A DNA stretch of 64,000 nucleotides from Carallia brachiata (taxonomy: Eukaryota; Streptophyta; Magnoliopsida; Malpighiales; Rhizophoraceae): positions 1,240,001 to 1,304,000 of the forward strand of contig JADCRB010000098.1 of assembly GCA_021464245.1 (NCBI GenBank), written 5' to 3'. A program made the position numbers and the translations under genes. Below are positions 33,678-46,018 of this stretch, in pieces; the stretch's first letter is position 1, and the number at the start of each line of letters is the position of its first letter. Below the pieces are notes generated by a model, which ran no database searches, was not told the origin of the DNA, and was given only the letters and a program-made list of their open reading frames with translations.

Positions 33678-35738
33678 ATAAAAAAATATATATATATATA
33701 TAAAAATTAGCAAAATGGCGTACTTGCACTTTCATCTTGGGACTCTTAACCATGCCCTGGTCTCTTATGTCCATCCAATAAATAGATAAATAAACACACA
33801 CACACATATAACACAAACGACAATAAAAAAGATTTATCGTTGGTTTCGTACACATCAGAATGTGTTCCGCAACCAATTAAATCAATAATTGTACTGTATA
33901 GTCATCTGATCTAATGGTTGCAGAACGTGGCCATATGATCATTTGTGAAAAATGAGGCTAGAGCTGGGATTTTTGTTGTCAAGTTCTCAGTTATGGCTCT
34001 TAGGCTTAAACCCTGATGGGAAAATCAAAACGTGAAATTTCCTACTTTTTCTTTCTGTCGTTGGATTTTTTCCCCTCTGGTTAACTATTATTAATTGGTC
34101 ACACTATTTATTGATGTTCCCACTTTAATCAAGAAAAACATGAAGAGGCTCGTTTCTCAATCAAGCACAATCACCAATTTTAATTTTTATTCCTATATCA
34201 CCTATTAAATGTTGCTTCTATTTTAAGAAAGTGACGAGTAAAACAGACAAAAAGGAGTAAAAAAAAAAATGATGAGCTGGCTTGGTTTTGCACCTCTTTA
34301 GGATGATTGCAATTTTCCTCCAAATGTGTGCAACAATGTATCCTTTCCGGGGACACATTAAGAGAAGACGATACTGAGTTCAATAGTTAATTAAGCTCAG
34401 GATCCTTCTTATAGAAAATCATTGGTTCCATAATAAAATACTCCTAGCGCTCCTAAAACCTGGACTTGATAAAAATAAAGCAACTATGAATGACTGCTTC
34501 GGGTTATAATATTACTAAGAAAAGTAAGTTGTATATAATTAAAGTCTAGATCCGAACTAGTTAATTAAAGAAAGGATTAGAATCCAGGAAGATAAAATAA
34601 TTTGCTCTGTATTTAGTATCTAAGTCAAAGACATTGGAAGAACAGTTAGTCAGAGGGCTAATTGTCATTACTCGGATAACTCTCCGCAAATTAAAGCTCA
34701 AAGTTCCAAGGACGTTAGGTTGTTCTGTTCAACAACTTTCTCGCAATATACAAAGATGCACGAGCTGCCATGCCATGGGCCCTCTGCTTTCCGTCCCCTC
34801 TGGCTAAAATGCACCGAAATGATGACTGGATGTGATATACAACTATGAAAATGATACAAAATGACGCTAGGATTAGAACCTAGTCAACAGGCCGGCGATA
34901 TTTTCATCTGCATAAAAGATGATTAAGTTTTGGGCCGATTATTGCCCATACGTCTCCAGTTCAATCCACACCTTTACCGGCCATTTATCCAAAACCCAAC
35001 TTCATCTAAGTGGGCAGGCTTCCTTTGGCCCATGTTGCAGGTTCAAATGTTGGTGTTCAAACAAGTAATAATTATTCTCAATTCTACCGATTCTTAATTT
35101 TAATTACTAATGATTGTCTACCATTCATCAATCCTCCAGTTAAATCAAACAGGCCCTAATTCATATGTTAAACCAGTTTTACTATAAATCTAAAGACAAC
35201 CATTCAAACGGCCTTCACAATGCGAGTCTGATAAGAGATTATTCGCACAAAATTTAGCTTCAGACCAAAGAATAACTGTATTCCACAGATAAGTTATTCA
35301 GAGTCCCGCTTGAAATGCATCAAAAAATTCCCTTCTCACGAAATGGTTCCTGCCCAGTCTCTGCTTTCCTCTCTAACAATCTAGAGTGGTTTCCTGTTGT
35401 CTGAAGACAACATTTTTCCTGGCTGTTAAGTTCAATTACCAACACTGCTCATTCCACGCTATAAACTTTTCTCAGCTGCTATGCACGATTTCAATCAATG
35501 GCCTAAAGGCATATTCTATACTAAGGCAATTTAAGGAATTCAATAGAGATCTACTGTGAATAAAACAAAAATATACTAACCAAGCTGTAAATCTCATCCA
35601 CTGAAACTAGATAAAAACTGAACGTAACAGAATTTGGATGCTCAAGTTATATCAAGTTTCTTACTCTTTATCTACAAACTTAACGACAACATTCCAACAC
35701 CAGATATTAAGTAATCATAAGAAGCAGGAGGACATATG
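33678..35738. other. Intergenic, and 3' end of the next minus-strand gene
   Basis: AT-rich, with a (CA)n and (TA)n patch near 33685-33810. At 34885-34905 the minus strand has a tRNA T-arm-like CTAGGTTCTAATCCTAG, but no acceptor stem, so it is at most a SINE remnant. The part nearest 35738 (from perhaps 35250) should be the 3' UTR of the small conserved gene. Confidence 0.4.
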
Positions 35739-36118
35739 CTACTTTGACACTATGCTTCGGAGGGGAAGAGAACTTTCAACTTCCTTAGCATCAGCAGTCC
35801 TCTCAGCAACCACCTTAGACATTCCAAACATCTAGCAATGCACCAAAATTTTTAGGTTAGAAACCAACGCACATGGATTATAGAATCAATAATCAAGCCT
35901 CTGGACAGGGAACAATTAGCATTAAATTTGAAATTCGGATTAACCTTATGAATGGTCTTCTTAAAGCACGTCTTATGCTCATCCATAGATGCATGGATGA
36001 ACTCATCAATGTGATCCTTTATATCCTCTAGGAAAGTAGCTTCCTCATTTTTCTTCTTCCGGCATGAAGTGACCGGGGGTGCCAGCTGCCTTTCTTGTTG
36101 ACTTTTTTGTGTCTCCAT
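35739..36118 (-). CDS. Small conserved plant protein of unknown function (2 coding exons)
   Basis: Exon 1 is 36118-35945 (58 residues from METQKSQQERQ) and exon 2 is 35831-35739 (30 residues, MFGMSKVV to SIVSK then TAG), joined across CATAAG|GTTAAT and GCTAG|ATG in phase 0; total 88 residues. The centre FLEDIKDHIDEFIHASMDEH and the ending KEVESSLPL match, from memory, a short protein conserved in flowering plants without an assigned function. It is acidic to mixed-charge and probably helical, with no signal peptide or membrane span, so likely soluble. Reading on past exon 1 gives an unrelated tail, which supports the intron. A spliced 5' UTR exon is likely at about 36927-37060, ending CAAG|GTACGC. 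I do not know its role. Confidence 0.85.
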
Positions 36119-37060
36119 CCTTGGTAAATCCTGATACACGTGAATGTGATACCAATAAAACTAAGATAACTGGAGCTTCAAGTTTCATCTACCATGTTCA
36201 CATTCCAGGTAATGCTAAATTTGCATTAAAATGAGGCCGGAAAAAACAAACAATTTATACAAAGCTAAAGCCAGCAACAAACTCACTCCAATCCACCCCA
36301 CCCCCATGGTCACTGTCCGTGTGCCCATCCGAATGCATACTAGAACGAAAAGTAATACCACCGAAACTTGTGAACTCCCAAAGAAAGCCACAATTATTGC
36401 ACAAAATAAAATGGGTAGGGCTTCATAGACAGCAGCCAACCCAACACCTACAATGCTCTATGGAACCAGCCTTCCACGAAGCAGGAAGATTATGATTTGG
36501 TTGAATTAATTCATTATTCCGCAATGAATATCCATCTATCCACTATAAGGTACTGATTCATATACAATAGCTCGTTTCCATTTTCAAATTAAAGACGAGC
36601 AAAATCAAAACTACCATAAGGACTCGCCGCGCAAACAAACAACCCTTCCAGCAGACCCACGACGCCAAACAAAGCATAAGCATATGTAAACCATAAACGG
36701 ACTGGTATCAGAGAAATAACCACCAGTCAATCAATTAATTAATAAAAAAAGAGAAAAATTCGAAAGCGCACCAACCGCTCGATTAAATTCTCCAACGAAA
36801 GCTAGGAAAAAGGGATTCGTAAATCTCCCTTGTAATTTATCCCATGGAAATACGGAAAAAAAAAAAAGCATATACCCATTATTTTATTGACAAAGGAAAA
36901 TTCGAACCAGAAACAGAAGACGCGTACCTTGATATATTTTTGATGAAAGCCAAAAACGAAGCACAAGATTACAATAGAATTCGGATTTTATGCTCTTCTA
37001 TTCTGTTCTGTTCTATTTTCGACCTGTAACTTAAACCAGAGAGAGTGAAGGATTGTGAAA
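36119..37060 (-). other. 5' leader intron and untranslated exon of the small conserved gene
   Basis: On the minus strand, a CT-rich start (TTCACTCTCTCTGG near 37030-37050) leads to a candidate donor AAG|GTACGC at about 36926, which would remove most of the sequence before the ATG at 36118. An open hydrophobic frame at 36215-36439 lies inside this intron; it has no ATG and is not called as a gene. Confidence 0.4.
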
Positions 37061-40000
37061 CCGTAAACGTTTGGGCTTGGAACGTGTTGACGCGCTATTG
37101 GATCATTCTCGCAAAGACGCCGACTTTGAACGTTTATGGCCAATACGGCTTCAATGTATTTTTTCCAGGGTATTTGTGAGTGGCAACACCTGAAAGTTTC
37201 TTCTGTCTTGGGGGAAAAGTTTTCCAAGTCTTGAGCCCACGGTTTAAAAAACTGGAATAGAGGCGCACTCATCAACCGACCTAAACTCTTTCTTTCTTTT
37301 GATGGACCCCATCGAGCTTTGCTACTTAACAAAAACGCTGAATTTCTGCTGAGGCCCAATCAAGCCCTGGTGGGTTAAAATAAAGTATTTTCTTTGTACC
37401 CATTGGTGCATAGCCAACGGTGAGACCAAAAAAACCGACACAAAAAGAGATAAAAGAGAGAGGAGGCTGAGGATTGGGCTTTGCCCAACTGCCAATCGCG
37501 TCGTCGGAGTCCCTTACCATTGCTTTGCAATTTATTTGGACAAAAAAAAAAAAAAAGAGAGAGGAGTTTTGTGAAATGTTAACCATAATTTTGGCCCGAC
37601 CTGTAGGACTTTCCGGTTCAATTTCCATAATATTAGTAATAAAACTACAATTCACGGAAAGGTTGTGGCTTAGAGATAAATATGTTATTTGTTGTCAAGT
37701 TAAAGGTTCTACGTCCTATCTTTTATTAATATAAATAGTGAGATTAATATACACCCACAAAATTTCCTCTTTTAATGGAGATAAAGTAAAATATTATTCA
37801 TATTTTTTTATTTTATTAAAAATAAAAATTAGTCGAGCCCTAAAAGAGACCAAGACTAACTGAAACTCCCTAATGTAATTGTGACAGTTTGAAATATTAT
37901 AATTAATCAGCACATGTGAGCTATGGAATTGTAGTCATTGCCCATGTCATGAAATTGTGGTCATCACGCTAAAACTTAATGTGGGGAGTGAAAAAAGTGT
38001 ATTTTACTCTTCAACAAATATCCCATTTAACGTGGAGACTGAAAAGTGATTCTAAAACCGTGTTGATTAGTACAAGTGGTTCTCTTCCCTCTTTGTTTAT
38101 CTGTTATACAAAGTGATTAGTGTATATTTTTCTTTAATTTTTTTTTAAAAAGGGTTATGGATATATATTGGCTATTTAGTTTCAGTATACCCCCAAAAAA
38201 ATTGTAATATCATATATGAAATGGAAATGATTCGCTGTGAGCACATTTTGAATTGGATAATTGTATGGTATAGAACTATATGTAAACCGTCCATATATCA
38301 AATTTCATTATTTCAAAATATAAATAAAAGTTCTATAGGTCATTATAGAGTTTGGAATATAGTAATAAAGTACGATCAAAATACAATTAAATTTGGCGGC
38401 TTGCTCGATTTTTAGGGGAGTTACAAGTAATTTTTTAATATATAATCTTACGATTTGTAAATTAATCCATATCTATAAATATAAGTGAGAAATAAAATGA
38501 TTCAGTTTAATTTGAGTGGTGAAAAATTGTGTCTATCACTAAATAATATGATATTTAAATTTCAGTCTCTTCTCTGACCTGTTTCTCTCTCTAGTAATCG
38601 TTGTCATTTTTACAATTGAAAAATATAAATATATAAAAAAAGGACATGAAAATTAACATGATTATGAAGGTAATGTGTAAAAAATAAAAAATATAAAAAA
38701 AAACCCAAGTTACCCAACGAATTTGCTCGGATACATGCTGATATTTTTAAGAGTAACTATATAGACAAACCTTTTATTAGACCCATTATATAAAATTATA
38801 CAAAATTAATAAAACGGTACGTAAATTAAACTTTATAGTTTAGAAGTAGTATTTCATTGTTATATTGTATGATATGTGTTATCATTTAAAGGTTTTTTTA
38901 AGTATGTACAATGTGTCCAATAATATGACACTTCTGGAGCAAATGAAATGAAATATAACTCACTTCTTAAATTAGAAGTTTAGTCACGATCTTAATTTGA
39001 GTTTTAATGTTAGAAAATTTATCTGTCCTAATTATTTTGAATTATATTAGAGTATAATTGTTGATTTAAAATTTATTAATACTGTAATCAGATAAGATGA
39101 TAATTTATTAAATTTAATAGTATTCAAATAATAAATTTGTTTCTTAAAGTGATTGAATAAAATTTAAATAAATAAAAATTATTTTGTTTTCAATTTATAA
39201 GTTTAATAATCGTGATATTTATAATAATTTTTTTTATTATTTAAAAAAAATTAAAAGCTTAGTCAAATCATTACATCATGCACATCGTTCTGGAACAAAA
39301 AATAAATAAATTGCCTCATAGCCGCCCATTTTGAAAGAGTCAAATTTACCTCATAGTGGAAATTTTCTGGGACGGCTAGTCCGTTTAAGTAATTGCAGTG
39401 GGTGAAGCAAGAAAACAACTCAAACGTCTCGTACTATGCTACGTTGCCAGCTCTTTAACGCATTTGACCTTCGAAAGCACGAGATGACGAGATTATTAAC
39501 TGCCACTTGGCTGTGGTTTGGGTTCGTTAAAGTATTCGATCGATTGAATGTAAATCTAATGTTATAAACTTACTAAATAATTTTAATTTATTCCCTTAAT
39601 TATTTAATATAAATAAGTTAATTTATCTTATATAATCTAAATAATATAGTCTTTTTTTTATAGATACGTAAAAAAATCACTCTTCTTTCTTATTCTCTAT
39701 AAAAAATAATTTTTTTATAAAAAAATAAAATCAAACCCCACCATAATAAAAGAAACCTAACTACAGCGGCTTTGTTTTGTAATAAAATAAGTTTAATTCT
39801 GTCAAACATTAATGTTCAATCAACCCTTTTTTTTTCAACCCTTTAAGCAAAAGAGTGAAAATATAAAGATAGAGGATTGGGCTTTAATGGCAGCTGACCT
39901 TGCTGTACAGGCCCCCACTCATCCCTCTCCTTCCGTCACCCTGCAGTTTCTTCGGATTGAAAAAAACAAAAAAACAAAAAAAAATATATAAATTGAGTAA

Positions 40001-40547
40001 CAATCAAATCAAACACAAGCATTTATTTAAGATTATTTGAAGTGGTATACATGAATAGTCTATTTAATTTGTTAAAAAATAATTTAAAAAATAATTTAAA
40101 AATAAAATATAATTAATATATATTATTTTTTAATAATTTTTTTATTAATTCAAATAATTTTTTTGTATACCTTTTTTTCTTATAAATTATTATTTATTTT
40201 TTTATTATTTTTTTCATAATTTTTTTATCAATTCAAACAAATTTTTTAAATAATTTTTTCTTTCACAGATTACTATTTATTTTTTTTATTATTATTTTTT
40301 CATAATTTTTTTATTAACCTGAATAATTTTATTTTATTTTATTTTTTTTTTCACAGGTTCCAGTAAGTCTAAACACATCACAAGTGTGATTTAGTTATGG
40401 CGCAAAACGCCTCCTTTCACGGTGTCATCATCCTTTCTTAACTTAATAACTACCAACCGACTGAGAGAGAGAGAGAGAGAGAGATTCTTCAAGAAGAACT
40501 CTCTTTCATTCCCCGAGTAACTTGAATTCAATGCAGTCCAGATCATA

Positions 40548-40584
<37 letters not shown>

Positions 40585-40610
40585 CTATCAACCCATTTGG
40601 GTACTTGGGG
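37061..40610. other. Intergenic, no gene seen
   Basis: AT-rich sequence with A tracts (about 37540-37555). The region 40060-40350 is almost pure A/T, with repeated TTATTTTTTTATTATT-like words. Open frames at 37326-37734 and 38221-38415 overlap or lack domains. Confidence 0.4.
40462..40578. repeat. GA and TA microsatellites upstream of the KCS gene
   Basis: (GA)n at about 40463-40484 and (TA)n at about 40548-40578. Useful as polymorphic markers; GA tracts near plant promoters are common. Confidence 0.85.
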
Positions 40611-40811
40611 TATAATCATGGTTAAAAACTGGTCGTTGTAGCCGTTGTATCAAACTTTTCTAAACCTCACCCACCTCTGTGTCTCTGTCACTCTCTATCA
40701 GATCCGTATACCATATAAGTATGTGTATACAGACACATACGTTTGTGGTTTTGGTTTGGTTTTTTGGGTTGTCCCATTGTATATAGTACTTCTTTCTGTG
40801 TTTGTCCCAAC
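40611..40811 (+). promoter_or_regulatory. KCS gene promoter/leader region
   Basis: A TATA-like CCATATAAGT at 40711-40720 lies about 90 bases before the ATG, after a CT-rich stretch (CTCTGTCACTCTC). Assignment is tentative. Confidence 0.35.
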
Positions 40812-42350
40812 ATGAGTTCTGATTCCTCTGCCGCTGTGGACGGTGGCTCTGCTGGCGGAGCCCGGAATCAGCAGTCCCGGGGGTTACCTGATTTCCTGCA
40901 AAGCGTGAATCTTAAGTATGTTAAACTGGGTTACCATTATTTGATGCGTCATTTTTTGACTCTCTGCTTCGTCCCTGCAATGGCGTTCATCATAAATGAG
41001 GCCTCTCAATTGGAACTGGATGATATTCGTCAGCTTTGGCTCCACCTACAATACAATCTCGTCAGCGTCATTATCTGCTCCGTGTTTCTCGTTTTGGGAT
41101 GCACCGTCTATATTATGACCCGACCCAGATCCGTTTACCTCGTGGGTTACGCTTGTTACAAGCCTCCAGAGAAGCTCAAGGTCAGATACCAGCAATTCAT
41201 GGAGCATTCGAGGCTAACAGGGGATTTCGACGAGTCGTCGCTGGAGTTTCAGCAGAAGATCCTGGAAAGGTCCGGTCTTGGCCAAGAAACTTATGTCCCC
41301 GAAGCGATGCATCATGTTCCTCCAAGACCATCCATGCAGGCTGCAAGGGAAGAGGCAGAACAGGTGATGTTTGGTGCATTGGATATTCTGTTCGCGGAGA
41401 CCAATATCAAGCCTAAGGATATTGGTATTCTTGTTGTGAATTGTAGCTTGTTCAATCCCACACCGTCGCTTTCTGCTATGATTGTTAACAAATACAAATT
41501 GAAAGGGAATATCCTAAGCTTTAATCTCGGGGGTATGGGCTGCAGTGCTGGTGTTATTGCAGTTGATCTCGCCAAAGACATGTTGCAAGTTCATAGGAAT
41601 TCCTATGCTGTTGTTGTGAGTACTGAAAATATTACCCAAAATTGGTATTTTGGGAACAAGAAGTCAATGTTAATACCGAATTGTTTGTTTAGACTTGGGG
41701 GCTCCGCGGTCTTGTTGTCAAACAAGTCGAAAGACCGAAGGCGGGCTAAGTACAAGCTTGTTCATGTGGTGAGGACCCATAAAGGGGCTAATGATAAGGC
41801 TTTTAAGTGCGTTTATCAGGAGCAGGACGATGCAGGAAAAACTGGGGTTTCTTTGTCAAAAGAGCTGATGGCAATTGCTGGTGGAGCGCTCAAGACTAAC
41901 ATCACCACCATGGGTCCTTTGGTTCTTCCAATTAGCGAGCAACTTTTGTTCTTTGTAACTTTAGTTGCTAGGAAGTTGTTCAATGCTAAAGTGAAGCCAT
42001 ATATCCCAGATTTTAAGCTTGCCTTTGATCACTTCTGTATTCATGATGGGGGCAGGGCTGTGATTGATGAGCTTGAGAAGAATTTGGAGCTTCTGCCAAT
42101 GCATGTTGAAGCATCCAGGATGACTCTTCATCGTTTTGGAAACACTTCCTCGAGCTCGATTTGGTATGAGTTGGCCTACATCGAGGCAAAGGGCAGGATA
42201 CGTAAGGGGAATCGTGTGTGGCAGATTGCTTTTGGAAGTGGCTTCAAGTGCAACAGTGCAGTTTGGCAAGCTTTGAGGGATGTGCAGCCCGCTACTAATA
42301 ATCCCTGGGAGGACTGCATTCACAAATACCCAGTGCAGACCGTTCTGTAG
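40812..42350 (+). CDS. 3-ketoacyl-CoA synthase, KCS4 type
   Basis: 512 residues, uninterrupted. KCS enzymes condense malonyl-CoA with a long-chain acyl-CoA at the endoplasmic reticulum, the rate-limiting step of very-long-chain fatty acid elongation for waxes, suberin and sphingolipids. Two N-terminal membrane spans (about 45-62 and 82-102) precede the FAE1/CUT1-type catalytic domain. The catalytic triad is complete: Cys244 in GGMGCSAG, His411 in HFCIHDGG, Asn444 in [10 protein letters not shown], with the same spacing as FAE1. The N-terminus [20 protein letters not shown] and C-terminus [12 protein letters not shown] resemble Arabidopsis KCS4 most closely, from memory; other close paralogues are possible. 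The start is the first ATG (ACATGAG); the open frame before it has no ATG. The 3' UTR probably runs to about 42550. Substrate length cannot be read from the sequence. Confidence 0.95.
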   Translation: MSSDSSAAVDGGSAGGARNQQSRGLPDFLQSVNLKYVKLGYHYLMRHFLTLCFVPAMAFIINEASQLELDDIRQLWLHLQYNLVSVIICSVFLVLGCTVYIMTRPRSVYLVGYACYKPPEKLKVRYQQFMEHSRLTGDFDESSLEFQQKILERSGLGQETYVPEAMHHVPPRPSMQAAREEAEQVMFGALDILFAETNIKPKDIGILVVNCSLFNPTPSLSAMIVNKYKLKGNILSFNLGGMGCSAGVIAVDLAKDMLQVHRNSYAVVVSTENITQNWYFGNKKSMLIPNCLFRLGGSAVLLSNKSKDRRRAKYKLVHVVRTHKGANDKAFKCVYQEQDDAGKTGVSLSKELMAIAGGALKTNITTMGPLVLPISEQLLFFVTLVARKLFNAKVKPYIPDFKLAFDHFCIHDGGRAVIDELEKNLELLPMHVEASRMTLHRFGNTSSSSIWYELAYIEAKGRIRKGNRVWQIAFGSGFKCNSAVWQALRDVQPATNNPWEDCIHKYPVQTVL

Positions 42351-44053
42351 ATTGATAATAGTTCTATTAAAGTCTGTTAAGTTGGAGAAAGGTGCCTTGA
42401 TAGATTGACAAGCCCATTTTCCTGTTATTTTGTTGTGCCCTTTTCAGGGTTTTGTCTGTAACTTAATTGGGTCAGTCTTGTGTTGTTTTGAATTGGAAGT
42501 CATAGCGCAGCATCTCAGTCATGATGCTATTGTATCCCAAATTCCTTCAATGTTCACCTAAAATCCGCAGCGGTCCAACTGTTCTATCTATCTCTATTGA
42601 AACTTCAAAGCATTCCAAGGAATCATTCGGATTCTATCTCTGAACTAAGCTTAAAAAGAAAGAGGCAGGATTCCATGATGCATGATGTGAGCTTCCTAAT
42701 CTTACTTGTTAAACCTTTCGCAAGCAATCATTTTGTAGTTCTTGTCCATCCTAAACCTTGAGAGCAAGCATTGGTGTAATTATAAAGACTCTTCTTTGTA
42801 ACTTGAAGGTTATGAATGAGGTCATAAGTTGGAGTCGCGAAAACAGCTTCTTTAGGAAGTCTCGTGTGGGAGTGGTCATTCAGCTTAGACTTGAAAGCCT
42901 CTGCAGCTAAGTTGCAACGCACTCTCCTTTCCCAAATCAATCAGCATTTCCACTAGAAATAACTGATAATTCTTGGAAGCTTCTGATATGCGTATTATCC
43001 AGATGTGGAGAAATGTAGGACCATGCACTTACCTTGAGCTATACATTAGGTAGAACTTAGAAGCTTCAACTATGAAATTTCCTAGCTATTCACCAGAAGA
43101 GGTGATACACGCAAGCATCCATTATTATCAGTTTGCAAATTAGGTAATTTCCCTCAAACATGTCGTTTTTCCCTTGATTTGACCACGCTTTTTTGATTTG
43201 CTAATTTTAAATGGTTCTCAGAAATCTTCCCTCACAATTCATTACTTTGTATAACTCAAAAAGTTATTCTTTCTGTCAAGTGTGTGCTTTCTCATTTCTG
43301 AAAATTTTCTACTCTTTTGTTTGTTCCGTGATATCATTTTCTTGTACTCTGCATTACTTGAGAATGAGAACACACCCATTTTTTATTTTTTATTTTTTCC
43401 TTTTGTCAAGGATAATGCTGATCTGGGTAACATTAGTTTTGGTGCTTTTAGTAATTAACCAAATAAGGTAGTTCTTAAGGAACGGTGGACAGCCACCACG
43501 CTACTGCATTTGGTCCATGCTTTCAAATTTGGATGTTGCAAAAGAAAAATGCGGAGGCCCCGGCCCGGGCCGTTTTTCATTGTGCACATTAAGGCTCCAA
43601 GATCAAATCACGTAATGTTAATAAAGTAGGCGTTGCAGTGGATAATTTCCCATACATTAGCCACCTACTTACTGTATTATTATGCATGCTATAAAGTTGG
43701 CAGGCTATAAATTGATGGCCTTGTTCTAAAGTTTGCTTTGAGGACGAGCGGCTGGAGATGGACCCAAGATTCGAGCGTCTTCCCCATTTTGAATAGACCA
43801 ATAAATCACGGAATGGACATACTTTCTTGTTGACCTTCTAAAAGTCACCCTCCTCTCCTTATACTATAAAAAAAAAAAAAACAAAAGCACTAAAATGTTA
43901 TTGAGCGTAAATTTTCATGTCATTTATTTTTTTTTTTTTACAAAAACTCAACAAACGCGACTTTTATTTCTTATTTTTTTTTGTATCTAATTAAATAAAA
44001 AAAATATTCAAAATTTAAACTCGAAACTTAAATTTTATCCCAAAACTATACCC
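42351..44053. other. KCS 3' UTR and intergenic sequence
   Basis: The first about 200 bases are the KCS 3' UTR. The remainder holds T tracts (about 43380 and 43927) but no supported gene; frames at 42728-42940, 43211-43471 and 43589-43801 have no domain. Confidence 0.4.
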
Positions 44054-44120
44054 AATTGTTAGCGCGGGGCTTCTTTTGTCATTGCCGACATCAAAAGTCC
44101 ACGTTGAAAAAGGGCCATTG
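44054..44120 (+). repeat. Dispersed repeat, copy 1
   Basis: Contains GGGGCTTCTTTTGTCATTGC, CATCAAAAGTCCACG and GGGCCATTGG. The same blocks recur at 45955-46018 in the same orientation with a small gap, preceded in both by CAATTG. Probably the ends of a common mobile sequence. Confidence 0.7.
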
Positions 44121-44870
44121 GAAGTAAAGATCGTGCTCTAAAAACTCGTTCAAAAGTATTACATGAGTTCATCATGTTAGTCGACAGACTACTTTCTCTG
44201 AAACTATACTCAATTTCTCCAGTTGTAAAAAGCGTGGCTCTATGGCTAGACCGCACACCCCCTCGGCCTCGCTTACCAAACGTGAAGCTCGATATTCATG
44301 CTCATAATAGTATATACTTTGCAAAAAAAATTAAAAAAAGTTATATTCAGTCATGTTCAAAATTTTATCTGTTCTATTTTTTGCAGGAAAAAGATAAAAT
44401 AATAGAGGTAATAAAAGAGAATTTGTGGGAAAGTCAACACTTACGTAGAACACAATTATAAAAATTTTGATGGACAATTTGTATTTAAGTACAGTAGGTG
44501 GAGACATTTTTGTTAAAATTTTTTAGTTTTATGTTTGAATCTTCGTGATTTTGCTATTATTTGTTATTATTTCAGATTTCTTTTAAAAAAAAAGAAAAAA
44601 TCTAATAGACATGTGTGCAAGTTTTTCTCTTATCGTTTATTGTATAAGGCTGCATGGAACTACTTCCTAGCATATGGCTGAACCTTTTTTTTTTTTTTCC
44701 CGGGAGGGGGAGGTGGGGAGGGGAGAAGGAAGCATTGCCAATTGTCCCAACTTTAGTGAAAATAATCAGAGATTTTGATCCCTCCCTTTCAAATAATAAT
44801 AATAATAATAATAGTTGTATTTGCAATTAAGTATCTTGTTATAAGTTTTTTTTGTTTTCTTTTAAAAAAC
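44121..44870. other. Intergenic, no gene seen
   Basis: AT-rich, with an (AAT)n microsatellite at about 44791-44813 and a T tract near 44686. The frame at 44174-44461 has no domain. Confidence 0.4.
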
Positions 44871-45004
44871 CTTGTTGGACCGTGAGTTATATAATATAAG
44901 AATTTTTTATTCTTATAAATTTCACACCATTTATTAAGACTAGAACTTAATACTTATAAAATAAAAATTATAGTCTTAACAATTAGAATGTCGCTAAGCG
45001 AGAT
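44871..45004 (-). repeat. SINE-like family, copy 2
   Basis: On the minus strand it runs from CGCTTAGCGACATTCTAATT through TTTTTATTTTATAAGTATTA and AGTTCTAGTCTT (B-box position) to the shared end TATAACTCACGGTCCAACAA. Confidence 0.55.
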
Positions 45005-45139
45005 AATATCTTGTTATAATTTATACCAATGGAACATGATACAAAGATTCTACGGCTCTAGATGAAAATAAATAAAATTAAAATGAAACAAAACAGACCA
45101 GGTCTATGATTCACATTAGAAAATTTGAGTTAAAAAGGA

Positions 45140-45206
45140 TTTTCCGCTGCCTGGAGTCGAACAAGGTTATATAGTCAATCCAATTTAACAATTATGCTAC
45201 AGGGGA
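45140..45206 (-). mobile_element. tRNA-like SINE head
   Basis: On the minus strand, TGTAGCATAATTGTTAAATT (A-box-like) is followed about 30 bases on by TTGTTCGACTCCAGG, a near-perfect pol III B box. A functional tRNA does not fold, because no acceptor stem is present, so a SINE or decayed tRNA is the better reading. Its end is not clear. Confidence 0.5.
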
Positions 45207-45954
45207 TTTTAATATGAAGTGTCAATATTTTATTATTTAAATCACTCGAGCTTGGTTTAAATTTTATGAAGCTTATATGTCCTAGGCCTTTATTTTCAGA
45301 ATTTAAACAAGATTTTATCCATCCATCCATCAAGGATTGTTTTTAAGTTTTTAGATCATTATAATTTTTTCTATAATTATCAAAAGTATTAACTTTTTTT
45401 CATTTAAAATCATAAATTATACAATAAAATAACTCTTTTTATTCCTATGAATTCCTTACCTTTTTAGAATTAAAATCTGAGGGCTCAATGATGAAATTCT
45501 AAATTGTTAAGTACTAAGTATTACCTGAAGGACAAAAGAATTGCCTCGAGCTAGCAGCGGTTGATAGAAACGCAACCAAATGTGCCACAAGTTCGCAAAG
45601 GCTTGGTTGAAGTTTGGGTTAAAGCCCAGCCCACACTGGCCCAGTCCAGCATCAATAAAGACCCGGGCACAACTTGTGGCTCAGTCGGTGGCCACAAGAA
45701 ACCAGTCCAACAATGATCCTTATCAACAGGCTTCTTGACAATAATGTTACTCACAGTAACTTGGCTTCTTCACTCTGTACGGAGCTTTCTCAACCCCATC
45801 AACGGCTTGGTCGGCCACAACATATACAGATGGACCTTCCAATTACCAACTTAAATAGTAAAAGTATAATTACATAATCACTAGGTATATATTGGTGACG
45901 ATCCAGTTTAAAATTGGAGGTGAGAATTGAAATTCCGATCTCAAAGTCCAATCA

Positions 45955-46018
45955 CAATTGAATCTAGCACGGGGCTTCTTTTGTTATTGCTAACATCAAA
46001 AGCCCACGGCCATTGGGC
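45955..46018 (+). repeat. Dispersed repeat, copy 2
   Basis: Matches 44054-44120 through GGGGCTTCTTTTGTTATTGC, CATCAAAAGCCCACGG and CCATTGGG, with few substitutions and a roughly 10-base deletion. Confidence 0.7.

Noticed and set aside
34885..34905. tRNA T-arm-like stem CTAGG...CCTAG on the minus strand
   Set aside because: No acceptor stem, D-arm or anticodon arm could be paired, so not a tRNA gene.
36215..36439. Hydrophobic minus-strand frame that looks like a small membrane protein
   Set aside because: No ATG start, and it lies within the likely 5' leader intron of the small conserved gene.
40743..40811. Upstream in-frame extension of the KCS gene by 23 codons
   Set aside because: It has no ATG before 40812, and the sequence after 40812 matches the family N-terminus.
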